From a bacterium (GTDB taxonomy: Bacteria; Bacteroidota; Ignavibacteria; SZUA-365), in the NCBI GenBank assembly GCA_020444325.1, contig JAHLLD010000002.1, forward strand, positions 124,001-188,000: a stretch of 64,000 nt of DNA. The letters are read 5' to 3'. Of the stretch, positions 45,592 through 54,825 are shown in pieces. Below the pieces are notes generated by a model. It saw only the letters and a list, made by a program, of their open reading frames with translations. It had not been told where the DNA came from and searched no databases. Each line of letters opens with the position of its first letter. The stretch's first letter is position 1. The translations under genes were made by a program, and so were the position numbers.

Positions 45592-46419
45592 ATGACAGGA
45601 AAAGTCGACTTGCATACGCATACCTACTACTCCGACGGCGCATTGTCGCCGAAGGAGCTGGTGACCCGTGCGCACGAAGTCGGCATTGAAGTACTCAGCA
45701 TCACCGATCACGACAACATCGACGGCATCGCGGAGGCCGTACATTCAGCGAAGGATTTTGGGATTGAAGTGATTCCGGGCGTGGAGTTAAGTTCCACTCT
45801 CGGAACCAAGGATATTCACATTCTCGGGTATATGTTCGATCCCGACAACAGACAGCTTCGAGACACGCTCGAGTTCCTTCGCAAGGAACGGTTCATCCGC
45901 GCCGAGCGCATCGTGCGCAAGCTCAATGATATGGATCTTCCGCTGGACTTCGATATTGTGCTCGAACATGCGGGACACGGAGCGGTCGGACGGCCGCATA
46001 TTGCGGCGGCGCTGCTCGATGAAGGACTCACCAACGAATATGCAGAGGCGTTTGAGCAGTATATCGGCGATCGCGGTCCCGCCTTCGAACCCAAGTACAA
46101 GATTTCTCCCGAGGATGCAGTCGAAATCATCGCCAATGCGGGCGGCATATCAACTGTCGCGCATCCCGGGTGGTATATCGGCGAACAGGATCTCTCCTAC
46201 CTCATTCGAGCGGGAATTGACGGCATCGAAGTGGTGCATCCCGCCCACGACGCCAACAGGGAACGGTACTTCCGCGGCATCGCGTCGACGTACTTCCTGC
46301 TGGAAAGCGGTGGGTCGGATTTCCACGGCGGTAAACGCAACGACTATCAGAACTTCGGGACCTACACCGTTGGCGCTGATATCGTGCAGGCCATGAAACG
46401 CAGACTCTTTATTCAATAG
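45592..46419 (+). CDS. PHP-domain phosphoesterase (RNase AM / YciV type)
   Basis: 275-residue PHP protein. Metal-site motifs are clear: DLHTHTYYSDG at residues 6-16, SITDHDN, PGVELS, GHGAVGRPHIA, STVAHPG and GGSDFHGG. Relatives include E. coli RNase AM/TrpH (YciV), which removes nucleotides from RNA 5' ends and hydrolyses 3',5'-bisphosphonucleotides. The substrate of this one is not provable from sequence. Followed 14 bases later by ribH. Confidence 0.88.
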   Translation: MTGKVDLHTHTYYSDGALSPKELVTRAHEVGIEVLSITDHDNIDGIAEAVHSAKDFGIEVIPGVELSSTLGTKDIHILGYMFDPDNRQLRDTLEFLRKERFIRAERIVRKLNDMDLPLDFDIVLEHAGHGAVGRPHIAAALLDEGLTNEYAEAFEQYIGDRGPAFEPKYKISPEDAVEIIANAGGISTVAHPGWYIGEQDLSYLIRAGIDGIEVVHPAHDANRERYFRGIASTYFLLESGGSDFHGGKRNDYQNFGTYTVGADIVQAMKRRLFIQ

Positions 46420-46433
46420 TACACGAGGATTCC

Positions 46434-46907
46434 ATGTTCACACCCATTCAGGGCGACCTCAAGGCGGGAGCGTTCAAGTTCGCACTCGTTGCCAGCAGGT
46501 TCAACGACGTCATCACACGTCGGCTCGTTGACGGTGCGATCGACTGTTTGACGCGGCATGGTGCCGAAGAGCAGCAAATCGATGTTCTCTACTGTCCGGG
46601 ATCGTTTGAGTTGCCGCTTGTCGCACGCAAGCTCGTCGACAGCGAGAAGTACGATGCGATTATCTGCCTGGGAGCAGTGATACGGGGCGCGACTCCCCAT
46701 TTCGATTATATCGCTGCTGAAGTGACCAAGGGCATTGCGAACCTCTCGATGGAGAGCCGCATTCCCATCGCATTCGGGGTGCTGACAACGGACACGACCG
46801 AGCAGGCACTCGAGCGTGCCGGATTGAAACAGGGCAATAAGGGCTGGGAAGCAGCCCTGACTTCGATGGAAATGCTGAACCTGTTTGCAGCTATCGACGG
46901 ACAGTAA
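46434..46907 (+). CDS. ribH: 6,7-dimethyl-8-ribityllumazine synthase
   Basis: Penultimate step of riboflavin synthesis. 157 residues, full length. Family motifs: FALVASRFNDVITRRL, CPGSFELPLVARKL, CLGAVIRGATPHFDYIAAE and PIAFGVLTTDTTEQALERAG, with a C-terminal NKGWEAALTSMEM. The other rib genes are not in the window, so ribH is detached from a rib operon. Confidence 0.97.
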   Translation: MFTPIQGDLKAGAFKFALVASRFNDVITRRLVDGAIDCLTRHGAEEQQIDVLYCPGSFELPLVARKLVDSEKYDAIICLGAVIRGATPHFDYIAAEVTKGIANLSMESRIPIAFGVLTTDTTEQALERAGLKQGNKGWEAALTSMEMLNLFAAIDGQ

Positions 46908-46929
46908 TCTTCATTTATACAGGACACGT

Positions 46930-49185
46930 ATGAAGCGCGCAGTATTGCTGCTTCTCCTCCTGTCCACAAGCGCTGCTGCGCAGGTGGGGACGTGGCACAC
47001 CTATACGGATATGAAGAATGTCCGTGACTTTGTCATCGGGGACGATGGACTCTGGGCCGCGTCAAGTGGCGGTGTATTTCTTGAAACAGACGGAACGTAT
47101 ACCCGTTTCACCAATGTGGACGGGCTTTCCGCCATCGATTACATGGCAATCTCGCGAACCGCGGATGGTGCCATCATCGCCGGCGCCAGCAATGGTATGA
47201 TCAATGTGCGTGAAGCGTCCGGCGATTGGTATGAAATCTCCGATATTCAACGTGCAACGGAGTATCCCAGTCGTGGTGTGACTTCCATTACAATGCATGA
47301 CGGACTCGCGTATATCGGGACGGAGTTCGGTGTGGCGGTGTTCGATCATGTGAAAAGGGAATTTGGCGATACCTGGCAGAAGTTCGGGAGTCTGCGTGCG
47401 CAGTTGCCGATCGTCGGCATGTATTTTTCAGGACAGAAACTCTGGGTCGCGACACACGAAGGAGTTGCGGTTGGTGACCTCAACAACATCAATCTGAAAG
47501 ATCCCGCGAACTGGACGGTCTATACCGGAACGGGCAGCGGAGATTTTGGCGAGATAACGGCTCTGTCTGCAATCGGTGGAACGCCGTTGCTCGCAACGAA
47601 GTCGAAACTGTACAGATTTGACGGGCGTCAGTGGGTTGAATTTGTGGGCGCACTGCCCGGAGGTGAAGTGGTTCGCCTCAGGGAGGATGGTGACGAAGCG
47701 CTCTTGCTGATGAATTACAGCCTGTACCGGGTTCGTCAGGATGGCGGTGTTGTGCCGATTGGCGAAAGCGTCAACCTGCCGCATTATCCCACGGGGACGT
47801 TGCTTACTGATGTGCGTATGGACAGCGGCGATATCGTACTCGCGTCCAATCATGGGATTGCCCGCTACGCAGAAGGCAGCGCCTGGGATTTCCGCAGACC
47901 GGACGGCCCGAACTCGAATTTCATTCAGGCGATGGCGGTCGACAGAAATGATGGGATGCTGTGGGTTGCATCCGGTACGGCTGGTGGCGGCAATGGCATC
48001 TACCGTTTCGACGGTACTGACTGGACAAATTATTCCACCGATTCACATCCGGAAATGAAAACGAATGCGGTCACAGATGTTGCTGCCGGAGTGAACGGCA
48101 CGATGTGGTTCGCTACCTGGGGAGAAGGGGTACTCGAACTGAATCCAAACGGAGTGTTCACGGCTTACGACCACAGCAGCGTTCCTGGTTTCCCCGGTAT
48201 CGATACAGATCCGGAATTCGAAGCGGTGCGATCGGTGCGGGTAGACAACAGTGGGGGAGTCTGGACACTGCATTTCATTTCTCCCACATACCTTCTCGGA
48301 TATCGTTCGCCGCAGGGTGCCTGGAGCTTCGTCTCGAACACCGTCATACCCACCCCACTTGCCGTGACAGCGCTGACCATCGATCAGTTCGATCAGAAAT
48401 GGGTACTCGTCGACGATCCCGTTTTCACCGGAGTGTACCTTCTCAATGACAACTATACACCGACGGTGATCGCCGACGATACGTGGACCAAACTGCGTGC
48501 CAATGATGCCAACGCCATCAACGCGGATGCTGATGTTACCGCGGTTGCGGTGGATCTGTTGGGGGATGTATGGATAGGTACGGACCGGGGACTGCGCACG
48601 GTGTTTGATCCAACACAGCCGGATCGTGTTTCCACGACCTGTTTCAACACGCGTTGTAATATCGAGGGACAGTATGTCACCAGCATTGCCATTGATCCGG
48701 TCAACAACAAGTGGATAGGTACGAAAGAAGGTGTGTTCGTGCTTTCCGCTGACGGAAGCGATATCCTCGCACAGTATGATGTGGACAACAGTCCGCTGCT
48801 GGATAATGATATTCAGACCATCTGCATTCACCCGCAAACCGGGGTGGCATATATCGCCACGGCACGCGGACTCTCCAGCGTCGTGACACCGTACGTGCAG
48901 CCGGTTGCCGGATTCACCGATCTGGTTGTTTCTCCGAACCCATTCAAACCCGGTCTCGATGACCGCGTGATGATCGATGGGCTCGTCGAAGGCGCTGTTA
49001 TCAAGATTCTTTCCGTTTCAGGAAATCTCGTGGCAGAACTTACCTCGCCTGGTGGACGTGTGGGATTCTGGGATGGCAGGACAACAAATGGCGAATATGC
49101 CGCATCCGGTGTGTACTTCGTCGTTGCTGCCTCTCCCAATGGTGCTGAAACTGCGACAGCAAAGCTTGCCGTGGTCAAACCTTAG
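46930..49185 (+). CDS. Secreted two-component-regulator-type propeller protein with T9SS sorting domain
   Basis: 751 residues from the ATG at 46930, chosen because it opens a clean signal peptide (MKRAVLLLLLLSTSAAAQ); an upstream in-frame ATG inside ribH adds non-signal residues. The body is a beta-propeller of the 'two-component regulator propeller' type, with repeats like GLWAASSGGVFLE, GMLWVASGTAGGGNGIYRFDG, GTMWFATWGEGVLELN and DVWIGTDRGLRTVF. The last ~80 residues form a T9SS type A domain (DLVVSPNPFKPG, GRVGFWDGRTTNGEYAASGVYFVVA). Predicted to be a surface-anchored or released protein of unknown ligand. Followed by a strong terminator. Confidence 0.88.
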   Translation: MKRAVLLLLLLSTSAAAQVGTWHTYTDMKNVRDFVIGDDGLWAASSGGVFLETDGTYTRFTNVDGLSAIDYMAISRTADGAIIAGASNGMINVREASGDWYEISDIQRATEYPSRGVTSITMHDGLAYIGTEFGVAVFDHVKREFGDTWQKFGSLRAQLPIVGMYFSGQKLWVATHEGVAVGDLNNINLKDPANWTVYTGTGSGDFGEITALSAIGGTPLLATKSKLYRFDGRQWVEFVGALPGGEVVRLREDGDEALLLMNYSLYRVRQDGGVVPIGESVNLPHYPTGTLLTDVRMDSGDIVLASNHGIARYAEGSAWDFRRPDGPNSNFIQAMAVDRNDGMLWVASGTAGGGNGIYRFDGTDWTNYSTDSHPEMKTNAVTDVAAGVNGTMWFATWGEGVLELNPNGVFTAYDHSSVPGFPGIDTDPEFEAVRSVRVDNSGGVWTLHFISPTYLLGYRSPQGAWSFVSNTVIPTPLAVTALTIDQFDQKWVLVDDPVFTGVYLLNDNYTPTVIADDTWTKLRANDANAINADADVTAVAVDLLGDVWIGTDRGLRTVFDPTQPDRVSTTCFNTRCNIEGQYVTSIAIDPVNNKWIGTKEGVFVLSADGSDILAQYDVDNSPLLDNDIQTICIHPQTGVAYIATARGLSSVVTPYVQPVAGFTDLVVSPNPFKPGLDDRVMIDGLVEGAVIKILSVSGNLVAELTSPGGRVGFWDGRTTNGEYAASGVYFVVAASPNGAETATAKLAVVKP

Positions 49186-49209
49186 GCAGTCCATTAGTTG
49201 TGAATACAG

Positions 49210-49236
49210 AACGGCTCCCCGAGGGGAGCCGTTTGC
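49210..49236. terminator. Rho-independent terminator
   Basis: AACGGCTCCCC and GGGGAGCCGTT form an 11-bp stem with the two-base spacer GA, so the top base pairs must open; TTTGCGTTT follows. It lies 24 bases after the propeller gene and 30 bases from the end of the opposing giant gene. Confidence 0.85.
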
Positions 49237-49265
49237 GTTTATGTGTGCGGTGATGTTCTGTCAGG

Positions 49266-52200
49266 TTACTGCAGGTGAAGCAGTTCCTGCTTCTGCCAGG
49301 TTCCGGAAACAAGTCGCAGGATGTAGCTGCCTGGTGGAAGCTGACCGTAGTTGAGCTGCAGCAAAGCAGTACCGGTCTCCACATGCTCAGCGGGGAAGGT
49401 TTTTCTGAGTCGCCCGAGCATGTCGTAGAGAGCGGGGATGACTTTCGCATTGTTTTCGCTGTGCAGCATTACATGCACGAGCCCACCCCTTGCCGGTTGC
49501 GGCCACAGTCCTATGATATGAAATCCCTGCTCATCCGGGAGCATGTCGATACCTGTGCCAAGATCAATGGTGCGGAAGCGCCACGGAGTATTGTAATCGC
49601 TTGTGCCGCGTCCCGTCGTCACATTGAGTCTCCACCAGTAAAATGTGTAGCTCTTGAGATTGCGCACATACACCGCGGTGCCACGAATGTTTGTACTGTC
49701 GAACACGATGTTGGCGAAGCTGTTGTCGATCGCCACCTGCAGGTGGTAGGCACGGGCCCCATCTGTCGGATACCATTGCAGCAGAGCATTGACCGGGATG
49801 TCCGGGAGTCCGTCAAACGGGGTGAGCTGACGGGGTGGTGGCGGAGCGGTACTGAACTTCCATGGACGAGACCAGTCGGAATAAGCAGCAGATCCGGTGT
49901 TGCCCGAACGCAGCCGCCACCAGTAATCGTCTTCGTGTGAGAGTCCGGCCACCGTGTAGGAGAGTCCCGTCAGTCCACTTTCATTGAGGACGAGATCCGT
50001 AAACTGCTCGTCGCGTGCGACCTGCAGTTGATACCCGCTTGCATTCTCGGCGGCGTACCAGGAGAGGCTGGTCGTCTCGAACTGGCCAAGTGCGCCGTCA
50101 GGAGGTGCCTCGTGCACCGGCGCTGCAAGCGTTGAACCGCTTGTACGGAAACTCCACACCACCGACCATTCACTCTCTGTCGCATCAGCACGCATTGCTT
50201 TTACGCGCCAGTAGTACCGGGTATTGCGGTCGAGCTCAGGTGACTGGAAGCTGGAGACACCCACAACCTGTTCATCGAGCGTCCAGAAAGACATTGCCGG
50301 GTCGCTCGTAACCTGCAGCCGGTAGCTGACTGCTCCGGCGAAGGGAATCCAGCGGAACCGCGGGATTGTGGAAACGCCTTCAGATGCATCCGTCGGGGCG
50401 TAGAGCGTCGGACGCGTGAGCGATTCACTGATTGCGAATGGTTGGGCCGAGACGTCGACACGCGTGCTGTCGTATGTATCACGCACTCGGATGCGGCAGT
50501 GCTCAGAGGGCTCAACGGGAACGATCCAGGAATACCGGTGTAATCCGCCTTCAATATTGACTGCGACGGTTTTCCAGAATGCCCCGTTGTCTGTGCTGTA
50601 TTCGATGTCGATCGAGGAAATGCCTGCGCTTTCCCACAGAATGAGCTTCGTCGTCCCGATCTCCCAACGCTCACCGCCGTCCGGTTTGACCAGGTTGAGG
50701 TATGGCTCCGGGGTGATGGAAAATGCACCATCACTCTCATCAGAGATGCCAGGTACGTCCAGCGCCTCGATGCGCAGCATGCAGAGGTCGGAAATGCGAT
50801 CGGGCACGCTCCAGTCGTATTCGGCGACAACCGCCGTTGTACGGCCGATCTCTTCCCACGCCGTCCCAAGGCTGTCGCTGAAGAGCAGGCGCACGCTGTC
50901 AATTCCCGCACTCTGCCAGCGAATCCGCTGTACGGTGCGGATCTGCCACTGCTCGCCCCCATTGGGGGATATCACTTCGACGGCGGGGATCGGTGTGATA
51001 CGAAATGTCGTTGCACTGCGGTCGAAGATGGACGGATCGTCATGACTTGCGGCGCGCAGCAGGCAGTGGTCCGAAGGCGTCAGGGGGACGCGCCAGGCGT
51101 ATTCGCGCATCGCCGCCTGCACACCACTTTCGATGGGCAGCCAGGTGTTGCCATTGTCCGTTGAATAGGCAAGGTCGAGCGCAGAGACGCCAATACTTTC
51201 CCAGCGAATCCTGTGTTCAGTATCCACGCGCCATTCTTCTCCGCCATCCGGTGCCACAACCTGCACAACGGGCTGCTCGTAGATTGTGAAATCTTCGGGA
51301 CTCTCGTCGGTCAACGCCGGATTACCTGCTGCGCGCACACGCACGCGGCAATGCGTCGAGGTCAGCGCCGGCAGTGTCCACTGCCATGCACCGGCATCGA
51401 CGGCGAGCGGACCCGCAATCTGTGACCAGGAGGCACCGCTGTCGGTGGAGAGATCGATGAAAATCTCGGTGGGACGCTCACCCTGCCAGCGCACGGGAAG
51501 CACCGTGCCGGATTGCCGCACTTCGCCACCGAGTGGGGAAAGCAGTTCAAGCGATGGTGCGAGCGGGAGCGGAAGCATGGCGTCGCGTCGGATCGCGCAA
51601 CTGCTGGACTGCGCGTCATAGTAGGCTTCAAAGTGATAAGTGCCGGCGCGCGGGAGCGTGAGACCGGCCGTGAAGACACCATCATCGGCCAGTGTATCAG
51701 GTGCGGTACCGTCGTCCCGAAGAGGAAGCGGTGTGCGCGTATCCGCACTGTCGACGAGCACCAGTGTCGCGTTCTGCTGCGTAAGTGCCGGGCCACCTTC
51801 GAGCGCGACACTGACGACAGCGGATTCACGAGACAGTGCATCCCGCGGCTGCAGACGTATATGCAGATTCTGCATATTGTCGTGCTCAACGGCGGCCCGC
51901 ACGCCCTGGGGAAGCATGGCGACACCGTCGATCAGGAGCAGCCAGCTGCCCGACTGCGGTGCGATGACTGTCAGCGCTTTCATTTTCAATGCGGCGGATT
52001 CCGTCGCGAATACCGACGTGTCATTGGCCATGGCGGGTGTAACCATGCTGGCGTCGGGTGCGAGCAGTGCGATGCCGGGATCCCCCGTACTCCCGCTGTA
52101 ATCGATAATTACACTCAGTGCCTGCGTCATGCAATCGGTTTCGATTTCCAGGAGTGATGAAATCGCGTCAGGCTCCAGCGCCTGCAGGGGATGGCGCGTA

Positions 52201-54494
52201 TCGAGCAGCATACTTTCATGCGTGGAGATCTGCAGCGTATTGCGGCGCTCGCGCGACCAGAGCATGACGATGTCTCCTGCGGGACGCGCCAGATCAAATC
52301 GCCGCCCGAGGTTGTCCATGCGACTGAGTACGGGATCGGGCAGGATGCTCTGCTGCTGTACCGGGAGCTGCCAGCCATATCCGCTGAGGGTGAGCGCACC
52401 GCCGCGGAAGGGATGCTCCGCTCCTGCGCGGGAAACCGGTATGAAGGTCGTCGCACCGGTGCCAGCCTGCTGCGTCACAGGGTCGCTGCCGAAATACATG
52501 GTGGATGGATAGAGAAACAGTCCGGCGTCACTCAGCGCTTCATAGTGCGAAAGATCCTCCGCGAACAGACGATTGCCTGCGCTCACATCGAGACGGAGAC
52601 GCATGGTCCCATTCACCGGCCAGTTCCCGCCGGAATGCAACTGCAGCGTGACCGAAGGAATCCCTACATCGGTATGCAGTGACAGCGCGAACGGCGGCTG
52701 GTAGAGAGCAGAAGAGAAGCGCAGCGTATCGGGCGCATTGTACACGAGGAATTCACCGATCTGATCTGCAAGGGTGCTGTCGCTGAGCGTAAAGCCGTAG
52801 AGCAGACCAGGCAGCAGATCAGGATCCGGTGCTGCAAGTCGACCTGTCGCATCGTCCGGTGTCTGCAGTGCTTCTGACGCCATACCCGCGAGTATGCCGT
52901 TGGCAGTGCGCGCTGCGGGGAGCATGGCCGAGGAGAGCGCGGTGCTGCCGTCGTCATGCAGGGCGGATTCAACAGGGAGTGGGGGATTGACGGCTGGTGC
53001 ACTGCCTGCGATATTCAAAGCTTCGACACCTGCAGGAAATGACGACGGTGAGAGACGCTGTAGCGCATCGCGTCCCGGCATCAGCTCACGCAGTGCCGGC
53101 GCGTAGCGGTCCATGATATTCGGGAACTGCATTTCCTCAGGTGCTGCGTATGCGAGTCCCGCCCTCAACTGTCCCGCATGCGGGGTGCCGAGAAAGACAA
53201 CTTTGTAGATATCATTCCGGAATGAAACCGGTGCAGTTTCAGCCTGGAAGTACGTCCAATTGCGTGCGGTACCTTCGAGGTAGGAGCGGAGAACGAGTCC
53301 CCCCATACCCTGCGCCGCTGCGGTAGCCACCGTGGTGTCATACATTGACAGCAGCAGCTCAAGATCGCGCGCGAAAAGGAAACCGCTTTCCTCCCAGTTC
53401 TGGTCCGGGGGATAGCAGTACTGCCACACGTCGAAACGGTCGGCATGATTGTGGTCACGTCGCTGCAGGCGCGCGGGATACGAAGTGTATGCGTAGTCAC
53501 GTTTGCCGTTGAAATCTGCATCCAAAGTGTCGGAGGGAAAGATGATATCCTCATCGGCACCCCAGGCGGGATCCGTTCGTCCTCGTCCATGCAACAGTAC
53601 GAAAGGAACCCGATCATGGCGAATATTGTCCGTGCGAAACTGTTCCGCCCCTGCCGCACCACTGTCAGCAGAAAGAGGGGGAAGCAGCATGGTTGTCTGA
53701 TACAGCGGATATTGCACCGCATCCCCGCTCATCGCGAGCGTATGCAGATCGGCGCCGTATTGCCAGGGGAATCTGAGATAGCGTGGAAATACCCATTGCG
53801 AAGATGCGGAGGTCTCGCGTGGATGATCCTGGTACGAGACCAGGTCGCGATGGAGTATCACATAAGCATCTTTTCTTCGTCCGCGAATGAAATCCTTGAG
53901 CGGATACCAGAAACCGATTTTCCCGAGGACGTGCATATCTGCATCCAGCAGCAGCAGGTCGGTCATGTTCTGGGAAAGCACATTGAGGAATTTTCCCTTG
54001 TAGAAGTTGGCAATGCCATTCGTGTCCACCGGCATACGGAGGGAGACGGGGGATTGCGGTGTAGGCGAAGCGCTGCCTGCATATCCCCAGAGTTCGACGA
54101 ATTTCACAATAGGCGTGTTCTTTTCCACCACGTGAATACTCACGGCGATGTCAGTTTCCTCTACGGGAGCAACCTCCACGAAATCCACATATCGCGCAGT
54201 ATCGTATCCGCTGCTGTCCTGCACCACGAGGGTGACGGACTTGCGTCCCGGAGTCTCATACGTGAAGAACGGATTCTTCTCCTGCGAATCGGCAATGCCG
54301 TCGTCATCGAGATCCCAGCCGCGCCAGATCACGGAATCCGACGGGGTGGACTGGTCGAAAAACTGCACACTGAGCGGCGCAGCCCCCGAATCCACATCAA
54401 CCGTGAACGCCGCATGCACCTGCGCATGCAGAGGAACGGAAAGCGTGAAAAACATCAAACATGTGAGAGTGGATCGAATCTGCCGCAGACTCAT
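49266..54494 (-). CDS. Giant T9SS-secreted multidomain protein with PKD, degenerate lipase, Ig-like and fibronectin-type repeats
   Basis: 1742 residues from the ATG that opens a signal peptide (SLRQIRSTLTCLMFFTLSVPLHAQ). Order: a PKD domain (AAPLSVQFFDQST...WDLDDDGIADS); an alpha/beta-hydrolase lipase-like region with PFVLLHGRG and nucleophile elbow AAQGMGGLVLRSYL, where the usual GHSMGG serine is Gly; a beta-rich middle; four tandem ~95-residue Ig-like repeats (each P.GGE.W..T..IRW...G); three fibronectin III-like repeats with YYWRV/WWRL; and a C-terminal T9SS-type sorting domain (GLWPQPARGG, YDMLGRLRKTFPAEHV, LPPGSYILRLVSG). Probably a surface adhesin or binding protein. No partner gene adjoins it on the same strand. 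Confidence 0.85.
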   Translation of the reverse strand: MSLRQIRSTLTCLMFFTLSVPLHAQVHAAFTVDVDSGAAPLSVQFFDQSTPSDSVIWRGWDLDDDGIADSQEKNPFFTYETPGRKSVTLVVQDSSGYDTARYVDFVEVAPVEETDIAVSIHVVEKNTPIVKFVELWGYAGSASPTPQSPVSLRMPVDTNGIANFYKGKFLNVLSQNMTDLLLLDADMHVLGKIGFWYPLKDFIRGRRKDAYVILHRDLVSYQDHPRETSASSQWVFPRYLRFPWQYGADLHTLAMSGDAVQYPLYQTTMLLPPLSADSGAAGAEQFRTDNIRHDRVPFVLLHGRGRTDPAWGADEDIIFPSDTLDADFNGKRDYAYTSYPARLQRRDHNHADRFDVWQYCYPPDQNWEESGFLFARDLELLLSMYDTTVATAAAQGMGGLVLRSYLEGTARNWTYFQAETAPVSFRNDIYKVVFLGTPHAGQLRAGLAYAAPEEMQFPNIMDRYAPALRELMPGRDALQRLSPSSFPAGVEALNIAGSAPAVNPPLPVESALHDDGSTALSSAMLPAARTANGILAGMASEALQTPDDATGRLAAPDPDLLPGLLYGFTLSDSTLADQIGEFLVYNAPDTLRFSSALYQPPFALSLHTDVGIPSVTLQLHSGGNWPVNGTMRLRLDVSAGNRLFAEDLSHYEALSDAGLFLYPSTMYFGSDPVTQQAGTGATTFIPVSRAGAEHPFRGGALTLSGYGWQLPVQQQSILPDPVLSRMDNLGRRFDLARPAGDIVMLWSRERRNTLQISTHESMLLDTRHPLQALEPDAISSLLEIETDCMTQALSVIIDYSGSTGDPGIALLAPDASMVTPAMANDTSVFATESAALKMKALTVIAPQSGSWLLLIDGVAMLPQGVRAAVEHDNMQNLHIRLQPRDALSRESAVVSVALEGGPALTQQNATLVLVDSADTRTPLPLRDDGTAPDTLADDGVFTAGLTLPRAGTYHFEAYYDAQSSSCAIRRDAMLPLPLAPSLELLSPLGGEVRQSGTVLPVRWQGERPTEIFIDLSTDSGASWSQIAGPLAVDAGAWQWTLPALTSTHCRVRVRAAGNPALTDESPEDFTIYEQPVVQVVAPDGGEEWRVDTEHRIRWESIGVSALDLAYSTDNGNTWLPIESGVQAAMREYAWRVPLTPSDHCLLRAASHDDPSIFDRSATTFRITPIPAVEVISPNGGEQWQIRTVQRIRWQSAGIDSVRLLFSDSLGTAWEEIGRTTAVVAEYDWSVPDRISDLCMLRIEALDVPGISDESDGAFSITPEPYLNLVKPDGGERWEIGTTKLILWESAGISSIDIEYSTDNGAFWKTVAVNIEGGLHRYSWIVPVEPSEHCRIRVRDTYDSTRVDVSAQPFAISESLTRPTLYAPTDASEGVSTIPRFRWIPFAGAVSYRLQVTSDPAMSFWTLDEQVVGVSSFQSPELDRNTRYYWRVKAMRADATESEWSVVWSFRTSGSTLAAPVHEAPPDGALGQFETTSLSWYAAENASGYQLQVARDEQFTDLVLNESGLTGLSYTVAGLSHEDDYWWRLRSGNTGSAAYSDWSRPWKFSTAPPPPRQLTPFDGLPDIPVNALLQWYPTDGARAYHLQVAIDNSFANIVFDSTNIRGTAVYVRNLKSYTFYWWRLNVTTGRGTSDYNTPWRFRTIDLGTGIDMLPDEQGFHIIGLWPQPARGGLVHVMLHSENNAKVIPALYDMLGRLRKTFPAEHVETGTALLQLNYGQLPPGSYILRLVSGTWQKQELLHLQ

Positions 54495-54606
54495 CGTCAG
54501 CTCCGCGTCCGTTGCGAAAAGGCGAGCAAAATAGTTGTAATTAAGCACATTACACCATTTGCCTGAAGTTAAACATAAAACGCAACCCGATCAACTCCTT
54601 CAATGG

Positions 54607-54778
54607 GAACACGAACAAAGCGGATGAAGCGGATCAGGGCAGAACACGGGTTACACAGATTTTCACGAATTTTCACGGAGGTTGTAAAAAGTGCTTTCCC
54701 CTATCTCCGTGAAAATCCGTTTACATCGGTGTGATCTGTGTTCTGTCCTGATCCGTCTAATCCGTTTTGTCTGTGTTC
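54607..54778. repeat. Imperfect 74-bp inverted repeat between the giant gene and cmk
   Basis: Left arm 54607-54680 and right arm 54705-54778 pair without gaps at 59 of 74 positions by my count, around a 24-base loop (GTTGTAAAAAGTGCTTTCCC plus CTAT). The arms are built of words like CGGATCAGG, CAGAACAC and ATTTTCACGGAG. Most mismatches are transitions. It fills most of the 331-base gap, ending ten bases before the cmk promoter. Confidence 0.85.
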
Positions 54779-54787
54779 CCTCCCCGA

Positions 54788-54818
54788 TTGCTCAGGACTA
54801 CCGGAAGTTGTATATTTA
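54788..54818 (+). promoter_or_regulatory. Bacteroidota-type promoter of the cmk-ispH operon, very close to the start codon
   Basis: TTG (54788-54790), 20 bases, TATATTTA (54811-54818; one mismatch to TAnnTTTG). Using the usual geometry, transcription starts near 54822, only about four bases before the cmk ATG, so the mRNA may be essentially leaderless. No Shine-Dalgarno precedes the ATG. Confidence 0.55.
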
Positions 54819-54825
54819 TGGTCTT

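Noticed and set aside
54495-54548. N-terminal extension of the giant T9SS protein
   Set aside because: The extra 18 residues precede a clean signal peptide starting at the downstream ATG, so the longer start is unlikely.
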